Assembly: GCA_964477445.1 (NCBI GenBank)
Contig: CAYZED010000025.1
Coordinates: 1-37,563, forward strand
Origin: CAYZED01 sp964477445
GTDB taxonomy: Bacteria > Bacillota > Clostridia > Lutisporales > Lutisporaceae
Reading direction: 5' to 3'
Length of the DNA stretch: 37,563 nucleotides
Made by a program: the position numbers and the translations under genes. Positions 1 to 8,420 of the stretch are shown here, one piece after another. Under the pieces are notes generated by a model. It saw only the letters and a program-made list of their open reading frames with translations, searched no databases and was not told the DNA's origin. Position 1 is the stretch's first letter, and each line of letters opens with the position of its first letter.

Positions 1-146
1 ACGTGTGGCTTGTTTCTTTCAAATTTTTGTTTTGCCATTTGAAATATTCCTCCTTGCTATTTTTAAAATTTGTTATTTATTTCTTAACTGCAGATCTACA
101 TTTAAATCTCGTAACTTCTCCAGTCAATATTTCGAGTGTATCATTT
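1..146. other. Short region without a recognised gene
   Basis: This stretch lies downstream of the tRNA-Thr gene. I see no credible coding region with a ribosome binding site. The open frames here run into the tRNA and are chance. It presumably holds the tRNA 3' trailer and the upstream region of the next gene outside the window. Confidence 0.5.
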
Positions 147-222
147 TGGAGCCCTCGACCAGACTCGAACTGGCGACCTCTACCTTACCAAGGTAACGCT
201 CTACCGCCTGAGCTACAAGGGC
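147..222 (-). tRNA. tRNA-Thr (anticodon GGT)
   Basis: The reverse complement folds into a complete 76-nt cloverleaf. The acceptor arms GCCCTTG/CGAGGGC pair with one T-G wobble. The D stem is GCTC/GAGC. The anticodon stem TTACC/GGTAG encloses the loop TTGGTAA, giving anticodon GGT, and the T arm is GCCAG-TTCGAGT-CTGGT. The 3' CCA is encoded after discriminator T. It decodes ACC/ACT threonine codons. It lies on the same strand as sigH but has its own consensus promoter. Confidence 0.97.
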
Positions 223-242
223 GATAATTATCTCACACCGGT

Positions 243-271
243 ATTATATAGTTGCAACAGTCTTTTGTCAA
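243..271 (-). promoter_or_regulatory. Consensus sigma-A promoter of tRNA-Thr
   Basis: On the minus strand TTGACA (266-271) and TATAAT (243-248) are separated by exactly 17 nt, both perfect consensus hexamers. Transcription would start about 12-15 nt upstream of the tRNA 5' end. This fits a strong stable-RNA promoter independent of the upstream sigH operon. Confidence 0.9.
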
Positions 272-329
272 TATTTTAGGTTGTTTCTTCGTTGAATTCT
301 TAAAGAATTTTCTTAATACTTTTTAAAAC

Positions 330-1019
330 TTATCCGATTCTTCTTTCATCATCATCATCATTATCATTCTCATGATTTTCAATAACTACTTTTTCAAGTT
401 TTTTCTTCACCCTTTGAAGTGCATTGTCGACAGATTTATGATGTTTCTCTAAAAAAACAGCGATATCTTGATACGATTTCCCTTCGAGATATAAAAGCAA
501 AACTTTCATTTCGAAACTACTTAGTACATCTTCCATCTTCATTTCAATATTTAGTATTTGTTCATTATTTATAAACAATTCTTCTGGATCAGTAATCTTA
601 TTAGAAGTTAATGTCTCAACAAGCATTCTTTCAGAATCATCATCAAAAACAGGTTTACTAAGTGAAACATAAGAATTTAGTGGTTGATGCTTCTGCCTTG
701 TAGCAGTTTTTATCGCTGTTATTATTTGTCTAGTAATACATAACTCTGCAAATGCTCTAAACGAAGAGAGTCTATCGCTCTTAAAGTCTCTAACCGCTTT
801 AAACAACCCTATCATACCTTCTTGAACAATATCATCTCTATCAGCACCTATTAAAAAATACGCCTTCGCTTTAGTTCTAACAAAATTTTTATACTTATCA
901 ACAATGAAATCCATTGCTGGTCTGTTCCCATTTTTAGCCAAACCGACAATAACATCATCCGTTAATGTTTGAAAATCTCTAACATTGCTCTGATTTGTTA
1001 CTAATTCTTCGTTTTGCAT
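330..1019 (-). CDS. sigH: RNA polymerase sigma-H (SigH/Spo0H-type) factor
   Basis: This 229-residue sigma-70 family protein is similar in length to Bacillus SigH (about 218). Region 2 spans about residues 22-110 and includes the -10 recognition and melting helix around DDIVQEGMIGLFKAVRDF. Region 4, a helix-turn-helix, lies at about 160-212 with GKSYQDIAVFLEKHHKSVDN. In this family SigH directs transition-phase and early sporulation genes. The gene follows rlmB, the order known from Bacillus and clostridia, although the NYN-domain gene (yacP) usually between them is absent. The ATG is preceded by TGGAGGCGGTTTT. The C-terminal tail is unusually acidic and Asn/Asp-rich (NDNDDDDERR). The call rests on family similarity and gene order. 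Confidence 0.93.
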   Translation of the reverse strand: MQNEELVTNQSNVRDFQTLTDDVIVGLAKNGNRPAMDFIVDKYKNFVRTKAKAYFLIGADRDDIVQEGMIGLFKAVRDFKSDRLSSFRAFAELCITRQIITAIKTATRQKHQPLNSYVSLSKPVFDDDSERMLVETLTSNKITDPEELFINNEQILNIEMKMEDVLSSFEMKVLLLYLEGKSYQDIAVFLEKHHKSVDNALQRVKKKLEKVVIENHENDNDDDDERRIG

Positions 1020-1095
1020 AAAACCGCCTCCATTTATAATGAGCTATCAACAGTATCATCAGCGACTTTTCTAAAAAGTTAACACTTTAACAAAT

Positions 1096-2166
1096 CTATT
1101 TCAATTTTTTTGCTCTTTGTCTTACTATTTCATAGGTGAGAACTGCAGCTGAAACACCAGCGTTCAATGAACCTATTTTCCCTTTCATAGGGATACTAAC
1201 TAAAAAATCACATTTTTCGCTAATAAGATGTCCAAGTCCTTCGCCTTCATTACCAATGACTATCGCCATCGGACCTGTTAAGTCTTTATCAAAACATCCT
1301 TCACCCTTCATATCAGCTCCAATTACCCATACATTTTCCTTCTTAAGCGTATCAACTACTCTCGCTAAATTTGTAGCTTTAATTATAGGCATATACTCAA
1401 CAGCGCCTGCCGATACCTTAGCCACTACTGGTGTAATACCAGCTGATCTTCGCTTAGGTATAACTATGCCATGAACACCCGCTGCTTCAGCAGTTCTAAT
1501 GATTGACCCTAGATTATTACTATCTGTGATTTCATCAAGGATTATAATAAAAGGATCTTCTCCTTTTTCTCTAGCTATTTCAAGCACTTCAGCAATTTCA
1601 TAATATTTATACAAAGCAGCTGATGCAATGACTCCCTGATGGCTTCGAGTAGTGCTAATCGCGTCAAGCTTGCTCTTTTCAACTTCTTTTATTAGAATGT
1701 TATTGTCTCGTGCAATAGCAATTATCTGTCTTATGCTTCCTTCTGTTTCGCCTTTTTGGACAAAAAGTTTATCTATCTCTCTACCAGATTTCAACGCTTC
1801 TAATACTGGGTTTCTTCCTTCAATGAGATTAAAATTATCGACTTCATCGAATTCTAAATAATCTGACATTTTCTTATTTTCATTTTCATATCTGCCTGTT
1901 GATTTTAAATTTCTATCTTCAGAAAACCTAGGAGCCGGTCTTTCATATCTGCCTTCTGCTGGCTTGGAATATCTGCCTTCCGCTGGCTTAGCATACTTGC
2001 CTTCCGCTGGTTTAGCATATCTGCCTTCCGCTGGCTTAGCATACTTGCCTTCCGCTGGCTTTCCGTATTTATTATCTGGTGTGCTCTTAGCATACCCCGT
2101 AGGTTTGTTGTTTCTAGTATCGGCTTTTTTCGCCTTGTTATATCCGTTATTCGATTGTTCTCTCAT
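1096..2166 (-). CDS. rlmB: 23S rRNA (guanosine-2'-O)-methyltransferase RlmB (SpoU/TrmH family) with repetitive N-terminal tail
   Basis: This 356-residue protein has a typical SPOUT methyltransferase C-terminal part. It shows NNLGSIIRTAEAAG (motif 1), IGNEGEGL near residues 305-311 (motif 2) and SIPMKGKIGSLNAGVS near 324-339 (motif 3). The substrate-binding domain begins at about 115 with EGRNPVLEAL. RlmB uses S-adenosylmethionine to 2'-O-methylate a guanosine in 23S rRNA. The first 110 residues are not found in standard RlmB (about 245 residues). They are basic and low complexity, and include tandem 8-residue repeats (residues 33-80), perhaps an RNA-binding or flexible tail. The gene sits between mrnC and sigH, the conserved Firmicutes order. 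An exact RNA target cannot be read from sequence. Confidence 0.93.
   Translation of the reverse strand: MREQSNNGYNKAKKADTRNNKPTGYAKSTPDNKYGKPAEGKYAKPAEGRYAKPAEGKYAKPAEGRYSKPAEGRYERPAPRFSEDRNLKSTGRYENENKKMSDYLEFDEVDNFNLIEGRNPVLEALKSGREIDKLFVQKGETEGSIRQIIAIARDNNILIKEVEKSKLDAISTTRSHQGVIASAALYKYYEIAEVLEIAREKGEDPFIIILDEITDSNNLGSIIRTAEAAGVHGIVIPKRRSAGITPVVAKVSAGAVEYMPIIKATNLARVVDTLKKENVWVIGADMKGEGCFDKDLTGPMAIVIGNEGEGLGHLISEKCDFLVSIPMKGKIGSLNAGVSAAVLTYEIVRQRAKKLK
1927..2070 (-). repeat. 24-bp in-frame tandem repeat in rlmB (six units)
   Basis: Six consecutive 24-bp units encode octapeptides of the form (K/R)Y(A/G/S)KPAEG, ending in a degenerate unit RYERPAPR. The units alternate K and R at the first position and are nearly identical at DNA level, so expansion or contraction by slippage would keep the frame. 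The repeat lies wholly inside the extra N-terminal tail of RlmB. Confidence 0.95.
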
Positions 2167-2256
2167 GTATTTCTCCGTTTCTGGGCAATGCCCACCACAA
2201 TTAGTTATAATATAGTTTTACTTATTCCTATTCTTTATACAAAAATATTATATTAT

Positions 2257-2703
2257 CTATTTTTTATTCTCTCGAAGTGACAAAATGTTTTCAAAAATTA
2301 TATTCAATCTGTCGAATCTGCCTTTTAAATACAAATATCCGATTAAAGACTCAAATCCAGTGGCATTCCTATAATCCATAAGTTCAGCATTTTTAGGTAC
2401 TGTGCCAGATTTTGCGTTTCTACCACGCCTCACAATATCTTCTTCTTCTTCATCAAGTAGTTCTCTAATCGACTCCAAAAATTCAGCTTGAGCCGCTGCT
2501 TTAACAAAAGATACTGACTCTTTATGAAATTGTTTAGGTTGCCAGATGCCTCTGCTTATAATATTGTTTCTTACAAAAACTTCATATACCGCATCCCCCA
2601 TATATGCTAGTACCAAAGGGTTCAGCATTTCAATATCTTTTAAAGACAATTTCTCTTTTATTGAATTAGGTAAAAAGCTATCTCTACAGAAATCATTTTC
2701 CAA
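2257..2703 (-). CDS. mrnC: Mini-ribonuclease III
   Basis: This 148-residue protein is an RNase III catalytic domain without a double-stranded RNA-binding domain, as in Bacillus Mini-III, which matures the ends of 23S rRNA. Visible motifs are LVLAYMGDAVYEVFVR, with catalytic Asp at residue 37, and ATGFESLIGYLYLKG, with the second acidic residue Glu118. The start is TTG, placed 7 nt after GGAGG; no ATG fits the ribosome binding site as well. It is followed by rlmB, a co-occurrence that makes sense since both proteins act on 23S rRNA. In many relatives it lies directly after cysS; here three genes are placed between them. Confidence 0.94.
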   Translation of the reverse strand: MENDFCRDSFLPNSIKEKLSLKDIEMLNPLVLAYMGDAVYEVFVRNNIISRGIWQPKQFHKESVSFVKAAAQAEFLESIRELLDEEEEDIVRRGRNAKSGTVPKNAELMDYRNATGFESLIGYLYLKGRFDRLNIIFENILSLRENKK

Positions 2704-2742
2704 GCAGTTTCCTCCATGTCGTCAAAATTCAAACAAAAATAA

Positions 2743-2762
2743 ACCTATTTTTGCGCATAGGT
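2743..2762 (-). terminator. Weak hairpin with T-rich tail after the DedA gene
   Basis: On the minus strand ACCTAT and ATAGGT form a 6-bp stem with an 8-nt loop, followed by TTATTTTTGTTT. The short AT-rich stem makes this a weak terminator at best. It may only attenuate transcription into mrnC. Confidence 0.4.
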
Positions 2763-2832
2763 AAATTACATTATATCATTTGAATAAAGCTAGTGCAAAT
2801 ACTGATTTCACTTTATTTTTTCAACTAACCTT

Positions 2833-3492
2833 TTATTTTTTTCGTTTTTTTAACTTACCAATTATAAAATTAACAGTTGATGGTATAATTGAAATAGTTA
2901 CCAACGCTAATATAATAAAAACAAAATTTGTTCTTACAAAAGGTAAATTCCCGAAGAAATATCCGCCAAGAACATATAAAAGCGCCCAAATACTACCCCC
3001 AATAGTGTTAAAGAACATGAATTTCGAAAAATTCATTTGGCCTATTCCAGCTACAAAAGGGGTAAACGTTCTTACAATTGGATAAAATCTTGAAATCGCA
3101 ACCGCTATAGCACCGTGTTTTTCATAGAAATCATGCGTTTTATGAATATAGTCTTTTTTAATTATTAGTGCAAAAATTCTAAATTTGGGTTCATCGAAAA
3201 TTCTGTGCCCTATTGCTCTTCCGATTAAATAATTTGACATATTTCCTAATATTGCGGCAATTATCATTAATGGCACGACTAAGAATATATTCAAATCACC
3301 TTCTATACAAATTGCACCTGTAACAAAAAGCAAAGATTCGCCAGGAAGAAATGGTGTAATTACTAAGCCTGTTTCAGAAAAAATAATCATAAAAATAATC
3401 ACATACGACCAAGCTCCAAAGAATACTATGAGCTCAGACGCATGTGAATCCATATGCACAATAAATTCAAAAATTTGTGTAAATATACTCAT
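2833..3492 (-). CDS. DedA family (SNARE-associated/VTT domain) membrane protein
   Basis: This 219-residue integral membrane protein carries the DedA signature: FSETGLVITPFLPGESLLFVTGA near residues 39-61, then GNMSNYLIGRAIGHR near 82-96 and a conserved FYPIVRTFTPFVAGIG segment near 137-152. DedA/VTT proteins are implicated in lipid (undecaprenyl phosphate or phospholipid) transport and membrane homeostasis; the exact substrate here is unknown. The ATG has a good AAGGAG site and overlaps the end of the WYL gene by 4 nt (ATGA). The two are therefore translationally coupled. Confidence 0.92.
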   Translation of the reverse strand: MSIFTQIFEFIVHMDSHASELIVFFGAWSYVIIFMIIFSETGLVITPFLPGESLLFVTGAICIEGDLNIFLVVPLMIIAAILGNMSNYLIGRAIGHRIFDEPKFRIFALIIKKDYIHKTHDFYEKHGAIAVAISRFYPIVRTFTPFVAGIGQMNFSKFMFFNTIGGSIWALLYVLGGYFFGNLPFVRTNFVFIILALVTISIIPSTVNFIIGKLKKRKK

Positions 3493-4490
3493 TGATTCTC
3501 CTTAAGGTCATAATATTGAGTCATTTTTATTATTTGCTTTTTTATTGAAACAACGAGACTTTGAGGTCCTATAACTTCTGCATTTGAGCCAAAACTCATG
3601 ACCCATTTTTCGATTTCTTTAGAGTAATGTGCTTTTCTAAAAAATAGTAATTTGCCGTTCTTCTCTTCAATTAATCTATCTGCTTTTTCATGTTCATACT
3701 CTCTTACAAATTTAGCAGCATCTCCAGAAAATCTAATTACTATCTCCTGAACATCATCACCATTTAATTTATCAAATTTCCCTTTTTTATATTCTTCATA
3801 AAACTCTTCCGGTCTTGTGAATGTATTATTTAGTGTTTCAATTTTTAGTATTCTTGACAATCTAAAACTTCTTATGGACTTCCTTAAATGACAGTAACCA
3901 ACAACTTTCCATCGACCTTCTGAAATCTCCATAAAATAAGGATCAACTTTTCTCTCAGCTATCTCGTCACTACTAAATGAATTATATTCTATTTCTATCG
4001 TTTTTTCATCAGCAATAGCGTCTTTAATTTTAGACATTAACTCCTGGTCTAAATCTTTTTCAGGATGAATACCAAACACTTCAACTTTTAAAGTATTCTT
4101 TAAAGAGTTAATATAAGGTTTCGCAATGCCTGGAGTTTTCAATACTATTGAATCAAGTATTCTAAAAGCATTGTCTCCAAGCTCAGTTCCTAAATAAGGT
4201 TTCAGTATTTCTCTTGCAAAATAGAGTGAAAAAAGCTCCTGATAACTCATGCTGATATTTTCAACAAAGTATTTATCTGCCGTATAAGTCTCTTTGCCTT
4301 CTCTTTCGTCAGTTTTGACATAAAAATTAGTTGAAATAGTTAACATGTCGCGCTCCACGGTCTTTACACTTACATCAATGCCATTCTTTCTTAAAGCCAT
4401 TCGAATTTCATCAACAGTAAAACTTCTTTTATTCGATGACATTATCTGAAGTATAATAAGTTGTCTCTCAACTTGGCTGTTATCAGACAC
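3489..4490 (-). CDS. WYL-domain transcriptional regulator
   Basis: This 333-residue regulator has an N-terminal helix-turn-helix of the HTH_11 type (about residues 8-60, with a segment like FTVDEIRMALRKNG). A WYL domain follows at about 145-215, including EIEYNSFSSDE, the segment RWKVVGYCHLRKSIRSFRLSRI, and a C-terminal WCX-like extension. WYL domains bind small ligands or nucleic acids and often control stress or defence genes. The start is GTG, 7 nt after GGAGGGG. Its tight coupling with the downstream DedA gene and the upstream SIMPL gene suggests it may regulate this envelope cluster, which is inference. No defence genes are nearby. Confidence 0.9.
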   Translation of the reverse strand: MSDNSQVERQLIILQIMSSNKRSFTVDEIRMALRKNGIDVSVKTVERDMLTISTNFYVKTDEREGKETYTADKYFVENISMSYQELFSLYFAREILKPYLGTELGDNAFRILDSIVLKTPGIAKPYINSLKNTLKVEVFGIHPEKDLDQELMSKIKDAIADEKTIEIEYNSFSSDEIAERKVDPYFMEISEGRWKVVGYCHLRKSIRSFRLSRILKIETLNNTFTRPEEFYEEYKKGKFDKLNGDDVQEIVIRFSGDAAKFVREYEHEKADRLIEEKNGKLLFFRKAHYSKEIEKWVMSFGSNAEVIGPQSLVVSIKKQIIKMTQYYDLKENQ

Positions 4491-4505
4491 TATATCCCCT
4501 CCATT

Positions 4506-5216
4506 TTAATAACTGTACTCTAAATAAACACTAGCTCTTATTTCAATTGAACCACTACTAACAGGAGCTCCCCCGTCTTTCATGGCCTGTCCATAATAAA
4601 TAGGACCTGAAATAGAGACGCTATTTTCACGAACAAGAACAGGTGTAATTTTTTTATAGCCAAGTTCTCCAGCCATAATTAATGCTTTACCTTTAGCATT
4701 TCTTACTGCCAACTTTAGAGCTTCTTGATAATACTTAGTATTATCACTCATTTTAAATTCAATATTGTTTATAACATTTGATTCTTGTAATAATGAGGCT
4801 TCTATCACTAATCCTAAATCGTCAAGCTTTCGAACATTAATACTAAGAATATTATTAATGATATAACCTGTTTGAATAGAGCTATTATCCTTATATTCAT
4901 AGTATGGTCCTACATTAAATGATGTTGTTTTCATATCCTTATCTGCTATTCCCAATTTCTTTAGCTCAGAAAAAATTGCATTCATTTTCGCTTTGTTATC
5001 GGCATAAGCTAACTTAAGCTCTTTGTTTATGGACTGTACTCCAATGGTTATAACTGCCATGTCAGGGATTACAGATACTATGGCTTCACCGTTAACTGAA
5101 AGTATCCTTTTTGATGCAACGGCTGCAGTGGCCTGAATCGGGGTAGCAATAATTGAAAAAACTAAGGCTGTGCTTACCAGTAACGCTAAAAAATTCTTGA
5201 TATTAATGTGTTTCAT
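4506..5216 (-). CDS. Exported SIMPL-domain (DUF541, YggE-like) protein
   Basis: From the ATG at 5216 this is a 236-residue protein. It has a clear signal peptide (Lys-rich start, hydrophobic LALLVSTALVFSIIA, cleavage near the ATAAVA stretch), then a SIMPL domain of about 200 residues (SVNGEAIVSVIPDMAVITIGVQ; ALKLAVRNAKGKALIMA). A longer reading from a TTG 15 nt upstream would start inside the GGAGGA ribosome binding site, so the ATG is preferred. SIMPL proteins are periplasmic or cell-surface proteins of unclear role, linked in some bacteria to oxidative stress. It begins 95 nt after cysS and is followed 15 nt later by the WYL regulator gene. Confidence 0.9.
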   Translation of the reverse strand: MKHINIKNFLALLVSTALVFSIIATPIQATAAVASKRILSVNGEAIVSVIPDMAVITIGVQSINKELKLAYADNKAKMNAIFSELKKLGIADKDMKTTSFNVGPYYEYKDNSSIQTGYIINNILSINVRKLDDLGLVIEASLLQESNVINNIEFKMSDNTKYYQEALKLAVRNAKGKALIMAGELGYKKITPVLVRENSVSISGPIYYGQAMKDGGAPVSSGSIEIRASVYLEYSY

Positions 5217-5311
5217 CTTTTCTTCCTCCAATAAGTTTTATAAAATTATGAACCATATTCTGACTCATATTGTTTTTGACGGAAGTAAACTGATTTTGTT
5301 CCAAAGAATTC

Positions 5312-6706
5312 TTATGCCCTTCTCCATTTAACACCTTGGGGAGTATCCTCTAAAATTATTCCCTTAGATTTCAAGTTGTCTCTTATTTCATCAGACAAAG
5401 CCCAGTTTTTTTCAATCCTAGCCTGTTTTCTATCCTCAATCAACTTTTCAATCTCTTCGTCTATTGCGTCTTCTTTTCTACCTAATAACCCTAGAATATT
5501 TGTTAATTCAAGTAGTAAATCGGTTGCTTTATTTATTAATAACATCTTAGATTCAACATTTAAATGTGAATTAATATCTCTTACCAATTCATATATTGCT
5601 GCTAAGGCATCCGCAGTATTTAAATCATCATCCATTGATTCCATAAATTTTTGTTTATGTTTAGCAAAACTACTAATTATCAATTCATCTTTTTTATCTA
5701 AATCTCCATTTGGTGCATTCTGAAGTAAAAACTCAAGATTTTTCTTAGCTGTATATAATCTTTCTAGCCCTGATTTCGCAGACTCAATTAGCTCTTTACT
5801 AAAATTAATCGGGCTTCTATAGTGACAGGCTAGCATAAATATTCTCAAAATCTCAAGATCAAACTGCACTGCAATATCTCTTACAGTAAAAAAATTATCT
5901 AAAGACTTCGACATTTTCTCATTATCTATATTTAAAAACCCGTTATGTAACCAAAAACGAGCAAATGTTTTACCAGTGGCTCCTTCACTTTGAGCAATTT
6001 CATTAGTATGATGTGGGAACATCAAATCTTGTCCCCCGGAATGAATATCTATCGTCTCTCCTAGATATTTCATTGACATAGCAGAACATTCAATATGCCA
6101 TCCTGGTCTACCAAATCCCCAAGGACTTTCCCACGATGGTTCTCCTGGCTTTTTTGCTTTCCAAAGTACAAAATCCATAGGACTCTTTTTCACATCATCA
6201 ATGTCAACTCGCGCACCAGCTTCTAAATCATCAAGATTTTGACGGGTAAGATTTCCATACTGACTAAATGCCTTAGTATTAAAATATACAGTGCCATCAA
6301 TATCATATGTCAACCCATTATCTTCTAACTTTTTTACGATTCCGATTATTTCATCAATATGATCCGTTACTCTTGGATGAAAATCTGCTCTCCGAACTCC
6401 AAGTGCATCAGCATCTTTAAAGTATTCTGCAATATATTTATCCGCATATTCTCTTTCTGATACGCCTTCTTTAGCTGCAGCTTTAATAATTTTGTCATCA
6501 ACATCCGTAAAATTCTGAACAAACGTTACCTTGAAGCCAATAAACTCTAGATATCTTCTCAATATATCAAAAATAATAAAATTTCTCGCATTTCCAATAT
6601 GAAAATAATTATAAACTGTTGGCCCACAGTTGTACATTTTCACTTCTCCAGGTGTTAATGGTGTAAATTCTTCTTTTTTACGACTCAATGTGTTAAATAA
6701 TCTCAT
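5312..6706 (-). CDS. cysS: Cysteinyl-tRNA synthetase
   Basis: This 464-residue class I synthetase matches the usual length (about 465). The HIGH motif is HIGN at residues 36-39 and KMSKS is at 264-268. The catalytic zinc ligands are all visible: Cys27 (YNCGPT), Cys207 (WHIECSAM), and His232 and Glu236 (FPHHTNEIAQSE). The anticodon-binding helical domain fills the C-terminal third and ends with the typical GIILEDTPQGVKWRR. It charges tRNA-Cys with cysteine in the cytoplasm. The ATG has a GAGGAAT site. It sits 63 nt after the ProRS-like gene in the isoprenoid/tRNA block. No sign of damage. Confidence 0.98.
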   Translation of the reverse strand: MRLFNTLSRKKEEFTPLTPGEVKMYNCGPTVYNYFHIGNARNFIIFDILRRYLEFIGFKVTFVQNFTDVDDKIIKAAAKEGVSEREYADKYIAEYFKDADALGVRRADFHPRVTDHIDEIIGIVKKLEDNGLTYDIDGTVYFNTKAFSQYGNLTRQNLDDLEAGARVDIDDVKKSPMDFVLWKAKKPGEPSWESPWGFGRPGWHIECSAMSMKYLGETIDIHSGGQDLMFPHHTNEIAQSEGATGKTFARFWLHNGFLNIDNEKMSKSLDNFFTVRDIAVQFDLEILRIFMLACHYRSPINFSKELIESAKSGLERLYTAKKNLEFLLQNAPNGDLDKKDELIISSFAKHKQKFMESMDDDLNTADALAAIYELVRDINSHLNVESKMLLINKATDLLLELTNILGLLGRKEDAIDEEIEKLIEDRKQARIEKNWALSDEIRDNLKSKGIILEDTPQGVKWRRA

Positions 6707-6769
6707 TACTATTCCTCATCAATTTCTTTTAAAGTTTTTTTAAAGATTCTAATTTTAAAAATTTCTAAA

Positions 6770-8368
6770 TTAAAATTCAAACCCAACGCTACTCTCTTCC
6801 AGACTAGAAAGCATTTGTATTGAAGCTTCATATGACATTTCCAGAGTGCCACTTGAAGCTTCCATCACTTCAACGATTCCCTCATTTGAGCGTTTGCCAC
6901 AGACAATTCGTATTGGTACACCCAGCGCTTCAGCATCGTTAAATTTGATTCCAATACGCTCATCTCTATCATCAATTAAGGGTTCTAGCCCCACTTTTTT
7001 CAATTCTCCAGATATTTTCAGCGCCAAATCCAATTGAACATCATCTTTTATGTTTGCAATTATAATTACACAATCAAAAGGGGCAATTTCTTGCAAAAAA
7101 ATTGGATTTTTCCCATTATCACATGCCTCAGCGAGTAATCCGCCAATTGCGGTTATATCAATACTGCACAAAGCACCTTCTAAAGCCATTTTTTTTCCTT
7201 CATCATCTGTATAAAAGTGTCCATTTTTTTCAAACCACCCAGAACCAATATATTCTACTGTACCTACTAGAAATCCTTTTTCTTCTCCAAATCTTCCTCC
7301 ACAATGACAAACGTCTTCAACATTTGCGCAACGAATATCTGCCGTTATTTCAGGTTGAAAATCTCTACATGGCGTTACATTCGCAAAATGATAATCAGTA
7401 TCATTAGCTCCAGTAATAAAACTAGACATTTCCATTATTTCATGGTCAGCTACTATAGTAATTTCAAGACCAACTGGTCCTGCAAATCCAATATCTGCAC
7501 CGGTTATTTGTATTACTTCTTTTTCAGTAGCAAGTCTAATTTTGTCTGTTGACATTGCGCGGCTAAGTTTTTGAATACTAATCTCTCTGTCTCCTCTAAT
7601 AAGCGCAGCTACTGGTTTTTCATCTATGACATATATCATTGTTTTTACAAACTCAGATGAGTTGGCAGAGAAAAACTTGACTAATTCATTTATCGTTGAA
7701 ACACCTGGTGTCTTAACCATTCTTAGAATACCTTTGCTTTTTTCTCTAAGTTCACAGCTAGGATATAATCCTCTTGGTATAGCTGTTTCACGGTCAAATG
7801 CCATTCCACATTCTTTACATTCAAAAAATTCATATGAACCATTTTCATCTTTTACATATATCGTTTGATCTGAAATTTGTAACATATTAATAGAGCTCCT
7901 GCTAGCCATACCTGCCTTAAGACCGAGCATCATTAACCTTTGGAGTAATGCTTCGTCAAGACCTACACACGCATCCACAAAGCCCCTAGTACCTAATAAT
8001 ATTCCACCCATCATTTCACTTCTTGAGGATTCAGCTAAACCATACCTTGGCCGTCTATCAAAATTCTTTGTGTACCTCGAATAGAATATTTGAGGTAAAA
8101 TTTTATAACTGTTTAAATCACCCAATATTGCTTTCATCAAAGTCTCTGGTTCATATCTTCCCGTTTCGATACCTGATTTTCTCACCAAAGGTTCTTTCAT
8201 ATAATCAAAAATTCTATCAAAATATCGCTTTCCCACTGGCAAAACAACATACTGACCTGATTCAGCTTTTCTTACAAAGCCACCTCTAGCAAGTATTTGG
8301 TAGTTTCTTGCTTCACTTTCAGCAAATGTATTCTTAATAGTTGGTATAAAATATCTTGAATAAAGCAT
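6770..8368 (-). CDS. Catalytically degenerate prolyl-tRNA synthetase-like protein with intact INS editing domain
   Basis: This 532-residue protein clearly belongs to bacterial-type ProRS (about 570 residues) but is not a normal enzyme. The N-terminus keeps motif 1 context (LARGGFVRKAESGQYVVLP, residues 26-44). The proline-binding THEE loop is replaced by GRYEPE (70-75). The motif 2 arginine segment TKFRDEIRPRFG reads TKNFDRRPRYG (100-110), and the following REFIMKDAYSF is gone. GHIFxLGxKYSE reads GTVEYIGSGWFE, and motif 3 GCYGIGVSR reads GALCSIDIT (398-406). By contrast the INS editing domain is well kept (about 220-350: VAALIRGDREISIQKL with Lys267 at the editing lysine position, GFAGPVGL, ITGANDTDYH). 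So is the anticodon-binding domain (DDRDERIGIKFNDAEALGVPIRIVCG). I infer a tRNA-binding, possibly editing-only factor. Another ProRS must exist elsewhere in the genome. Confidence 0.85.
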   Translation of the reverse strand: MLYSRYFIPTIKNTFAESEARNYQILARGGFVRKAESGQYVVLPVGKRYFDRIFDYMKEPLVRKSGIETGRYEPETLMKAILGDLNSYKILPQIFYSRYTKNFDRRPRYGLAESSRSEMMGGILLGTRGFVDACVGLDEALLQRLMMLGLKAGMASRSSINMLQISDQTIYVKDENGSYEFFECKECGMAFDRETAIPRGLYPSCELREKSKGILRMVKTPGVSTINELVKFFSANSSEFVKTMIYVIDEKPVAALIRGDREISIQKLSRAMSTDKIRLATEKEVIQITGADIGFAGPVGLEITIVADHEIMEMSSFITGANDTDYHFANVTPCRDFQPEITADIRCANVEDVCHCGGRFGEEKGFLVGTVEYIGSGWFEKNGHFYTDDEGKKMALEGALCSIDITAIGGLLAEACDNGKNPIFLQEIAPFDCVIIIANIKDDVQLDLALKISGELKKVGLEPLIDDRDERIGIKFNDAEALGVPIRIVCGKRSNEGIVEVMEASSGTLEMSYEASIQMLSSLEESSVGFEF

Positions 8369-8420
8369 TTCTTCACCTCTTATAAATCGTTATCCGCTTT
8401 GTACTTAATTTTCAACTATA

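Noticed and set aside
1927..2070. Possible CRISPR array
   Set aside because: The 24-bp units are directly adjacent with no spacers and code in frame for an octapeptide, so it is a protein tandem repeat.
1964..2215. Plus-strand open frame with repeated YLPSAGLA units
   Set aside because: It is the antisense reading of the rlmB tandem repeat, has no ribosome binding site and overlaps a well-supported gene.
3489..4490. WYL gene as marker of an antiphage defence island
   Set aside because: All neighbours are housekeeping or envelope genes; no nuclease, helicase, retron or toxin genes are nearby.
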